Below, one piece after another: positions 9,101-13,814 of a stretch of DNA of 13,814 nt. Below the pieces are notes generated by a model, which saw only the letters and a program-made list of their open reading frames with translations, ran no database searches and was not told the origin of the DNA. This DNA is from Planctomycetaceae bacterium (GTDB lineage: Bacteria > Planctomycetota > Planctomycetia > Planctomycetales > Planctomycetaceae), in NCBI GenBank assembly GCA_020426085.1, contig JAGQQP010000049.1, forward strand, positions 1-13,814, given 5' to 3'. Every line of letters starts with the position of its first letter. Position 1 is the first letter of the stretch. A program made the translations under genes and the position numbers.

Positions 9101-12100
9101 AATAAAGTCCAGCATCAAACTCTGTCGACTCATGAAACTTGACTTTTCCTCCCAGGTTTAACGTCTTGTTTTTACTGGTAAAGTCATAAGCAAAATTCAG
9201 AAAAAGACCTTCAATCTTAACTCCGGTCATCCCCAGGGGGGCAGAGATTTCGTAAGTGGAACTCTGGGTAATTGAAAAATCTGCTTTGGTTTCGTTGATG
9301 AGCAATTTACCATCGAATGAATATTTTTTTTCATCCGTGGTCCCTTCATCGAGAGCCAGGCTCATGTTTCCAGTCAGAGTGAACTTTTTCTCTTCTGCCT
9401 TCGTAAAATTGAATTCAATCCCTTTAAAATCCAGCAGACTCAGAACTCTGAAATCACCCAGGCTGGCATCGAACGAGGCAATTGTGGATGTGGTCTCTGA
9501 ATCTGAAGTGTCCTGGTAGATATGCCCTGAGAGGATGAGATCATTTCTTGTTTCGGCATCGTCAAGCAAAGTTACCAGATTCGAAAACAGGCCGCTTTTC
9601 AGTTCTGATCCAAAGTCCAGACAGGCATAAAAGTTGACCCCCCGCTTGACTGTGACAGTCGTTGTGGACTCGCCTGAAGTTAGCATATCAGAAAATTGCG
9701 GAGTATCTGCAGTCAGTGTTTTGAGCGACTCCGCATCGAAAGAAGAGATCGCAAAACCAGCACTTCCATTTTTAAAACTCAAAATACCATCGATCACACT
9801 CAGCTCTGAGAGTAATGAACTGAACTCAAATCCGTCCGCCAGTTTTGCTGCAACAAAATATCCCCACTTTTTTTCTTCGGAACTGACCTCTGTCGTCATG
9901 AATGTCACGGCGCCGAATCTGGAAGAACTGCCGTGAATCAGAAAGCGTTTCCGGGACAGATTGATGACTCCGTTGACTGTCAGCTCTCCAAAGTCTGTAA
10001 ATGCTGCAGGGACATTCGGGGTCACCGTATTCCAGGACTCAGCGCTTTGTTCTTCCCCTCCCAGAAATTTTCGAGCGACATTCGGCAAAGACGCGCTGGC
10101 ACTGTTTGTCACGGTCAATGTGACAATGGTGTCAACCTCTTCCCGATTTGAAGTGGTAAACTCTCCCTTGCCAGACAGACCTGCAAATGTGAAATCACCT
10201 GTAGCTGAAAATGTGTAAGGGCGTTTGCCATCATCTGTCTTCTTGTCGATATTAAGCTTTACACCAAGCTGGTTGATGCTGAACGTGGCAGGCCCCAATA
10301 CAATGGGCCAGTTGAACTGCGAAGTAAGTTCAAACTGAAAACTCTTCTCTACAGGAACGATTTCCACATCCGCTTTCTGAATGGTAATGGATCTTGGAAA
10401 ACTGGAATCGTACGGCAGTGAGATATTCGAAAGTTTGACATCTGTAAACAGACTCTCAAAACTGATTTCAGCAGGTTTCTCCAAACTGCCCGTTAATTTC
10501 CATTCGGCTTCGGGTGTTTCTTTTTTCGCGGAAAGCTTGAAAACCAGACTGGCGAGAGTTACTTCTCCCTCGATCAGACAAGTCAATTTTGTTGTGTTCT
10601 CTCCGGACTTGTCAATTTTTGCAGCGACGAGTGCCTGATCAATCGAAAGAATTTCAGGCAGAACCTGCCAGGCTTCCGAGTTGATGATCTTGAACTGGAT
10701 AAAATCGAGTTTTGTTGAACTGAGATCGAACTGGATATTAAGATCGACCAGTTCAAACCCCTTACTGAATGGCATTAACGTTTCAGGAATGTAGCTGACC
10801 ACATCAGCAGGAGCCATCCAGCCTGCCAGATCAGCCAGACCGGGAAGATGAAGCGAATTGCTCAAGGCGAAGGTTAAAGACCATGGTTCTGAATCCAATT
10901 TCCGCGCTGCTGCAACCCAGATCGGCCTGTTGAAAATCACCAGAAAACCATTCAGGTAACCTGTTGTCGAATATTTGTCATCCGACCCGCGTTTCAGATC
11001 AAATTGTGTTTCGATTGCCCTGACTGCCAGTTGGCTGTCTTCCTGACTGTCCCCGATAATCACCCAGTCCTCTGTGCTTCGCATTCCAAAGGAGAACGAG
11101 TTGATTTTTTTCTGCTGTGGATCAAAGTTGATTTCAAGCTGAGTCACCTGTAATCCGCCAACGTCCGCAATCCCTTTGGGCAGACCGGCTGTAGAATCTT
11201 TTCCGCCGGCTAATGCCAGCAGACGATCCAGCCTGGGAACTTCGATAACGGTCCCTTCCGTTAAGCCGACTGTCCAGCCTTCTTCTGCGGGAGGAACGGG
11301 TAGCTTAACGGAGATATCCGCAATTGCCTTCTCGGCTGTCCCGATCTTGACTTTCCCCTGAATCAGACCGGTAATTTTGACAGCGGGTTGAACCGCAATG
11401 TTCATCGCTATGGCCCATTGATCCATGGACAAAATATCCGGAACGATTGACCATTCTTTCTGTTGTTTCAAATCAAATGAAACGAAGGAGAGCTGAGGCG
11501 TGAACGGATTGAAACCTGTTTTGATTTCCGATAACACAATCTGGGGGCCGCTGTCTACCAATCCCTGGGGAAGCGGATTGAGAATGTCAGACTCGCTACC
11601 ACTTCCCTCTGACCAGATCAGCCTGGCGATGTCAGAGAGGGAAGGCAGCTGCTCATTTTCCGGAGTGATCGTGAGTACCCAGTCCCCCGCGAGTGGCATG
11701 GAAAGACTGATCAGCAGGTTGTGTGTGTCTCCGACGGTGAACTTTCCGGACAGATCACAGCGAAACACCATCTGTCGCTCGGTTTCGGCATAGCTGGCGA
11801 AACCAACCATAAGCCCCATGCGCGGATCTGCCACCGAAAGATGCGGCGTTGGCATGATTTCCCAGTGGGGTGGCTCCCCCTCCTTGTCTGGCTTGAATGC
11901 CAACTCGATCGAAACCGACTCCATCCGTCGACCGGTCAACTCAAATCCGATATTAAGGCGCGACAGTTCCAGTTTATCCATAGAGGATAAACTGGTCGGG
12001 AACGTGGAAGTCAACGAATTATCTGTGCCGAAGAACTCCAGCATTGAACTGAAAGCGGGAACATTCACAGGCTTCTGATCGGCAACACTCAAATTCCAGT

Positions 12101-13580
12101 TAAGTTGAGTCCCCACTCCAGGAATGAATAACTGGCCTGCGTAATCTTCGAAAGGAGCCGCTTTGACGATTCCCCCGATGAACGCCTTATCTGAAAGTTT
12201 CGAATCTTTTAATTCACTTTCCAGGTGCAGTTCAGCATTTTCAATTTTAACTTCGTTCAAACTCAGCATCGTGAATTTGATCTCGTTTGTCAGGGGAGTC
12301 GTTTTAAATTGAACGGCAGATGTTTGTGCATTCCCGGTAATGGTCCCCTGTAAAAAGAGCGTCTCAAAAGCATCCTTGATTTCCTTAAGTGGACGCAGCA
12401 GCCCGACAGGAGTCGAATTGGCCAGCAGATTCAGTCCCGGCTCCAGCATGGCCTCTGGATCTTTGATGGAATGTTTCCAGGAAGTCGCCAGAAACAAGAC
12501 ATGCGTTAGAACCAGCTGATCCAGGCTACTGCCCTGAAACTGAGAAAAACTCTTTGAGAGCTTCCAGGAATCGGGAGCTGAAGCGCTGAGTGAATAATCG
12601 AGACGGGGGGAATGATCAACCACTTCGATGGTGATCTCTGTCTTTGCATCCAGCTTCCACAGTGCAGCCTGCCCTTCGATTTTCAGGCAATCATCCACGC
12701 GTCTCAGTGTTGTCTGCTCGATGGTAATCTCATGCGTTTCCAGTGTGCCGAAGAATTCGGGGGCCACCAGTTCTCCGAGGTCTGTATCCTTGAAGGTAAG
12801 CTCCTTAGTATCCCCCATGCGATCGGACAGCTGTCGTTCCAGCAGATCCAGGGGACTCAGCAGAACAGGAACCGTGATCTCATAAGGAAACTTGAAATCC
12901 GTTTTCTCATAATCACCGCTGAGGACGACTTCATTTTTCTTCTCTTCTTCCGCTACACCTGAATCATGCGTCAAATTGAGTTTGGGTGCCGTGAGGTCTA
13001 ATGACAGCTGCTGGAGATCGGCAACAAGATCCACGTTATAAAGATTCTGATCTCTGGTAATGATTCCCTGCAGGTCGATCTTTGTCTCTGCCGTATAGAG
13101 ACTCTTCAGACCGAGCAGCGCATCATCAAGATCGGCTTTGCCCAGAAAATTCAGTCCCGGTTTCAGGATCGCCTGCGGAGTTTCGACCGTGGGATCAAAA
13201 GAGGTCAGAATCAGATAGACCTCTGACAGGGAAAGATTATCAAAAAACGTTCCTTTGAGATTCGCAAAACTTTTTGAAAACCGCCAGTCAGCTGGTAAAG
13301 GCGCTTGCGGTTTCACTATGAAATGCAATGAGCTGTCCTGGTCGACAATCAGAAAATCAATGTCGATTTCAATCGCAAACAGGGTTGCTCGGCCGGAAAC
13401 GTGAAACCGGTCAACCGTGATCTCACCGACATTACCTTGAGTCATTGACAGAGGAGCGGTGCCCAGAAACTTCGAAAAAGTATCTGCGGCAATCCCGGCG
13501 AAATCACTCGCCAAGATCTGGGGCTGCTGACCTTGAAACCGCGCAGCCAGGGTTGTTCGCAAGTTGTTCAGAGTTGTCAT
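3144..13580 (-). CDS. Giant multidomain protein: beta-rich repeats, Ala-rich and (GGGS)8 hinge, 14 Fn3-like domains, 2 helical modules
   Basis: This is an intact 3478-residue frame, roughly 370 kDa. I do not recognise the whole protein and assign no function. Residues 1 to about 1825 are beta-rich: F[LF]GT landmarks at 38, 276 and 516 mark units of about 240 residues, followed by units anchored on W573, W710, W839, W971 and W1091. A hydrophobic stretch (about 1828-1849), an Ala/Glu low-complexity region (1856-1951) and a (GGGS)8 run (1958-1990) join the halves. Fourteen fibronectin type III-like domains start near 1996, 2085, 2171, 2264, 2358, 2454, 2550, 2646, 2742, 2838, 2934, 3030, 3205 and 3303. 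Helical modules lie at 3126-3204 and 3400-3478. The N-terminus (MTTLNNLRTTLAARF) is not a Sec or Tat signal, and no sortase or outer-membrane anchor is seen, which is odd for Fn3 domains. The ATG is 7 bases after the upstream stop, with a weak AGG overlapping that stop. A structural, adhesive or binding role is inference from the domains. Confidence 0.93.
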   Translation of the reverse strand: MTTLNNLRTTLAARFQGQQPQILASDFAGIAADTFSKFLGTAPLSMTQGNVGEITVDRFHVSGRATLFAIEIDIDFLIVDQDSSLHFIVKPQAPLPADWRFSKSFANLKGTFFDNLSLSEVYLILTSFDPTVETPQAILKPGLNFLGKADLDDALLGLKSLYTAETKIDLQGIITRDQNLYNVDLVADLQQLSLDLTAPKLNLTHDSGVAEEEKKNEVVLSGDYEKTDFKFPYEITVPVLLSPLDLLERQLSDRMGDTKELTFKDTDLGELVAPEFFGTLETHEITIEQTTLRRVDDCLKIEGQAALWKLDAKTEITIEVVDHSPRLDYSLSASAPDSWKLSKSFSQFQGSSLDQLVLTHVLFLATSWKHSIKDPEAMLEPGLNLLANSTPVGLLRPLKEIKDAFETLFLQGTITGNAQTSAVQFKTTPLTNEIKFTMLSLNEVKIENAELHLESELKDSKLSDKAFIGGIVKAAPFEDYAGQLFIPGVGTQLNWNLSVADQKPVNVPAFSSMLEFFGTDNSLTSTFPTSLSSMDKLELSRLNIGFELTGRRMESVSIELAFKPDKEGEPPHWEIMPTPHLSVADPRMGLMVGFASYAETERQMVFRCDLSGKFTVGDTHNLLISLSMPLAGDWVLTITPENEQLPSLSDIARLIWSEGSGSESDILNPLPQGLVDSGPQIVLSEIKTGFNPFTPQLSFVSFDLKQQKEWSIVPDILSMDQWAIAMNIAVQPAVKITGLIQGKVKIGTAEKAIADISVKLPVPPAEEGWTVGLTEGTVIEVPRLDRLLALAGGKDSTAGLPKGIADVGGLQVTQLEINFDPQQKKINSFSFGMRSTEDWVIIGDSQEDSQLAVRAIETQFDLKRGSDDKYSTTGYLNGFLVIFNRPIWVAAARKLDSEPWSLTFALSNSLHLPGLADLAGWMAPADVVSYIPETLMPFSKGFELVDLNIQFDLSSTKLDFIQFKIINSEAWQVLPEILSIDQALVAAKIDKSGENTTKLTCLIEGEVTLASLVFKLSAKKETPEAEWKLTGSLEKPAEISFESLFTDVKLSNISLPYDSSFPRSITIQKADVEIVPVEKSFQFELTSQFNWPIVLGPATFSINQLGVKLNIDKKTDDGKRPYTFSATGDFTFAGLSGKGEFTTSNREEVDTIVTLTVTNSASASLPNVARKFLGGEEQSAESWNTVTPNVPAAFTDFGELTVNGVINLSRKRFLIHGSSSRFGAVTFMTTEVSSEEKKWGYFVAAKLADGFEFSSLLSELSVIDGILSFKNGSAGFAISSFDAESLKTLTADTPQFSDMLTSGESTTTVTVKRGVNFYACLDFGSELKSGLFSNLVTLLDDAETRNDLILSGHIYQDTSDSETTSTIASFDASLGDFRVLSLLDFKGIEFNFTKAEEKKFTLTGNMSLALDEGTTDEKKYSFDGKLLINETKADFSITQSSTYEISAPLGMTGVKIEGLFLNFAYDFTSKNKTLNLGGKVKFHESTEFDAGLYLINTSPVLAEVSLDSREHPLGMINFLATCVGIDWPAEYFEISFLSGSVYYYKKSADPKGIYLSSASSGKTITRKADFNLQSTIDIAGHQSSIEMSVSDQGIEASGKMLDSIKIPANGTFAEITDSDFSGSPSLHLKLHRDEKSLGLDAGLRLLNEDFGTGSLKIGKFTNNGQTEAEVRGELKYQGTIEEFTDSKIGFAYNKSNGFRITSWPFNLAAAIKWLELLNTFRKIKGSACSAIASELLKKTINTKFTIKPEMTLDHDTNEIKIILKGRYNLTLPTAEKPFLYVEMPELRMAPISLSEEFTLRDLPERIIVFLGESSAEVAKSLFDNPVKFAVFAAEVLGIQAGVALGTELICRGLRTAEESTEAAEAAEAEAEAAAEAAETATEAAEAAEAAAEAAEAAAAAAEAAEAAEAAAAAAEAAAAAAAAGAAGAGAAEAAAGAAAAAATAAGAAAGAILGGLFGGGGSGGGSGGGSGGGSGGGSGGGSGGGSGGGSHTTPGLVKPSITQFSYDVTSKLVHVSWSHVPHVQGFNVVISGAGNDSQRLSYNRRSTTFDPVAYSAGTLNAQVRAAASGYRESISDTASLIKLGQVTRPVLTVTGEQIHATWEAVSGAGSGYQIEWLKDGTLLKSEHVTSSGSLEPSGAGVYTVKVCAAGDVSHVTGTFSDPSNSIQFLESPVVESLSYADAKIHVTLKQVITGATGYRAQLITVETSVGEILSVSEPSQLSFSLNATDLAPGNYKVQVQAIGDSSTITSSWNSSTTGITRLSPPEVASLSYAADKVTVSLSGPVSGAGNYRAQLVNAREEAVGPVSTSGTDPQKIIIPATDVPPGNYKVRVMSSAENNQAISSDWNTVSQSTMVLGQISITEIQYTDSKITLTWSEVAGASGYQVEVLNPDDHSVADKNTPEPQEHQSPATTLEIDASTFPKGVTYSVHVKALLNQDDLTRWSEKKDILVVDIPEISSASYSANQLTVTWSGVDGAREYELQLFDSTKASVLTQETSTQTADQPPATSLTIDVSGLEKGAIYSVQVRAKTGPDQGGQWSSQYDVLVFDAPVISGCHYTDRKISLNWSAVSGATGYTVEILDSGKHSIATQDTPVAAESKPVATSMSLDVSTVPMGKRYEVRVRASSGLHKLSSWSNSEYVLVLDVPVISTVEFANNEISVSWSESMGAIRYRVEVLDNDKKSVVTHETPTPEDNQPPVCSLVLNVASLARGIDYAVHVQALSEENLATPWSESQDVLVLDSILKPAVNYSDNELGVEWKVISGVTRYKVEICDATGHVVTTNTKTLAAESQSETAALKIDVTDLEKGIQYSVRVLAQLGEERFGPPSESTEIYLLQAPEFSSVKIENDQLVSSWSATTGASGYRLEIVDDKLTTLLSDKTPVPADDQPVPLTLTVDISTLEKGKSYAVRVRSFIDDLNFSAWGEKREIQVLNVPVKPTVTFEENQFIVSWNDVTNATGYKLEILDSTNNAVKTEVTPVPAENEPVVTTLSVDNSSIEKGVSYTVRVQALIGSENAGNWSESAEVFLLAIPAVLSAEYDFLHQTIKLSWTKPAYPVEFEIQLRINKVPVPKVDVPFELSTEDTQVNATVSAAKLKLGSTYFVYVRAVHDQFQSPWSRGTEVVLRSLTPTEFARELKIEKASPDSAGRQLAGRFPQLKPQIFGISMRDGGWSKIEAATALKAAYRDLTPGALVLALLHAWPARDMVLKPVGVEAIYADDGITVNWNPVKHATGYKVQILDSDQNLVKEEETPDPAEGQPVSHSLLIDASKLTKGTTYWVQVEAFQGQNQSGEWSDLIKLLLIDIPDNLSATFDLIKNRFELHWDKLHFAVTYEVELSFEGNSISTADAPIDIGNNRDSSQMVAFIDTSGLIVDRTYAVRVRAVKDEKKSPWSQRVNVRLTKPTPVEVARQLYQDGVTASFVGSEMKRRFPNINRQDFAIAMRDGNWSKLNTALAMNSAYQNLTTGDVVRALLAAWPVSK
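3147..3383 (-). repeat. C-terminal helical module, copy 2
   Basis: This encodes residues 3400-3478, the extreme C-terminus of the giant protein. It matches copy 1 (3126-3204) position for position: PTPVEVARQL against TPTEFAREL, RRFPNINRQDFAIAM against GRFPQLKPQIFGISM, RDGNWSKLNTAL against RDGGWSKIEAAT, and a closing VVRALLAAWP against LVLALLHAWP. The pattern of hydrophobic residues suggests four to five short helices. It follows Fn3-like domains 13 and 14. No catalytic residues are apparent. Confidence 0.85.
3969..4205 (-). repeat. Internal helical module, copy 1
   Basis: This encodes residues 3126-3204 of the giant protein, starting LTPTEFAREL and ending LLHAWPARDM. It is clearly homologous to the C-terminal copy, and both follow an Fn3 pair that ends in SPWS. 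The unit [Fn3-Fn3-helical module] has therefore been duplicated in tandem at the end of the gene. The MRDGGW motif (3165-3170) resembles LKAGW in the N-terminal helical repeats of the leucine-rich repeat neighbour. Confidence 0.85.
4206..6509 (-). repeat. Eight Fn3-like domains with an exact 96-residue period
   Basis: This encodes Fn3-like domains 5 to 12 of the giant protein, starting at residues 2358, 2454, 2550, 2646, 2742, 2838, 2934 and 3030 and ending where helical module 1 begins at 3126. Every interval is 96 residues (288 bases). Typical units start with a proline, as in IPEISSASYSANQLTVTW, followed by a G-A-x-x-Y segment and E[VIL]LD. They close with KGxxYxVxVxA and a SxWS-like turn, the usual Fn3 landmarks in strands B, C, F and G. 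Most carry a Pro-rich loop such as TPVPAENEPV in mid-domain. Sequences between units have diverged clearly, so the array is not recent. Domains 1-4 (residues 1996-2357) are more variable; 3 and 4 share a NYRAQL/TGYRAQL and PGNYKV form. Confidence 0.88.
7611..7709 (-). repeat. (GGGS)8 hinge encoded by 12-base tandem repeats
   Basis: These 99 bases encode residues 1958-1990: one glycine followed by eight GGGS units. On the plus strand the four units at 7659-7706 are identical copies of TGATCCACCACC; the four at 7611-7658 differ only at third positions or in the first base of the Gly and Ser codons. Because each unit is 12 bases, gain or loss of copies would keep the frame and only change the linker length. 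The linker should be flexible and separates the beta-rich and Ala-rich half from the Fn3 array. Confidence 0.95.
7728..8015 (-). repeat. Ala/Glu-rich low-complexity region
   Basis: This encodes residues 1856-1951, built mostly of EAA and EAAA units that turn into nearly pure Ala with Gly and end in AAAGAILGG. The first part should form a long charged alpha-helix or coiled-coil-like rod; the last 25 or so residues lose all charge. Because of the GC-rich near-repeats, other frames and the opposite strand also stay open and give Ala-, Ser-, Arg-, Pro- or Leu-rich translations; I regard those as shadows. Confidence 0.9.
12002..13469 (-). repeat. N-terminal beta-rich duplication with a period near 240 residues
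   Basis: Residues about 38-275 and 276-515 of the giant protein are two copies of one unit, and residue 516 begins a third that soon diverges. Landmarks are F[LF]GT at 38, 276 and 516, then W99RFSKSF against W339KLSKSF, followed 42 residues later in both copies by PGLNFL (141) and PGLNLL (381). Alternating hydrophobic residues suggest long beta-strands. I do not recognise a named family. Confidence 0.75.
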
Positions 13581-13586
13581 GCTGCG

Positions 13587-13589
13587 CCT
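13587..13589 (-). promoter_or_regulatory. Weak ribosome binding site overlapping the upstream stop codon
   Basis: The TAG stop of the upstream gene plus the next G form AGG, 6 bases before the ATG of the giant gene. This is a weak Shine-Dalgarno match, but its overlap with the stop suggests that translation of the giant gene depends on ribosomes finishing the upstream gene. Confidence 0.35.
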
Positions 13590-13814
13590 ATTCTGGGGTC
13601 AAACTCACGTCAAAATCAACTGTCACATTACGAGTTTTGAAGAACCTGGTTATCTCGAGTTGGCAATATGGGATATTGGTATTTGAGTCATCGAACCGTG
13701 CAATTTTTACCTTTGGCGTTTTCCAGGTCGATTTCTTACCAACGGTCGAAAAAGTCCGTTTAATATTCCAATAGAATCCATCAAATAAGGTCAGATCTAG
13801 TTCATTTGGACTTT
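13588..13814 (-). CDS. Unrecognised protein, C-terminal 74 residues only (5' end outside window)
   Basis: The frame enters from the right edge with two bases of a codon left over and ends at the TAG at 13588-13590. The visible 74 residues begin SPNELDLTLFDGFYWNIK and end KTRNVTVDFDVSLTPE. Hydrophobic residues alternate, as in beta-strands, and there is no low complexity and no membrane segment. I do not recognise a family from this fragment. That it is real is supported by codon-like sequence over the whole stretch and by the 7-base gap to the giant gene on the same strand, which suggests an operon and perhaps a partner protein. Confidence 0.7.
   Translation of the reverse strand, partial: SPNELDLTLFDGFYWNIKRTFSTVGKKSTWKTPKVKIARFDDSNTNIPYCQLEITRFFKTRNVTVDFDVSLTPE

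Noticed and set aside
13445..13774. Plus-strand 109-codon frame at the right end
   Set aside because: It is antisense to the start of the giant gene and to the end of the upstream gene, both better supported by composition and spacing.

Overview
The window looks like chromosomal DNA from a bacterium of the Planctomycetota. This is inferred from the leucine-rich repeat protein, whose C-terminal repeats end in the TDAG...LP.C pattern common in that phylum, from very large multidomain proteins, from weak Shine-Dalgarno signals and from moderate G+C. No rRNA or marker gene is present, so the assignment is tentative. All four real coding regions lie on the minus strand, so transcription runs from high to low coordinates.

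From right to left: the 3' end of an unrecognised gene (13588-13814) stops 7 bases before a giant 3478-residue gene (3144-13580). A leucine-rich repeat gene (1861-3114) follows after 29 bases. The spacing suggests one operon that enters the window from the right. A 627-base stretch without a convincing gene (1234-1860) separates it from the start of a TctA-type tricarboxylate transporter permease (1-1233), which is cut by the left edge.

The giant protein is the notable object. It has no visible signal peptide. In order it contains: a beta-rich N-terminal half with internal duplications of about 240 residues, then units of about 130 residues anchored on a tryptophan; a hydrophobic stretch and about 95 residues of Ala/Glu low complexity; a natural (GGGS)8 hinge; and 14 fibronectin type III-like domains, of which numbers 5 to 12 repeat with an exact 96-residue (288-base) period. 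Two copies of a helical module of about 79 residues occur at the C-terminal end, each after a pair of Fn3 domains.

The same kind of helical repeat opens the neighbouring leucine-rich repeat protein. The two operon products thus share a module that appears nowhere else in the window, which suggests joint targeting, docking or assembly. The function is unknown. A surface, adhesion or injection-type apparatus is a guess that genes outside the window would have to confirm. TctA is probably an unrelated neighbour.
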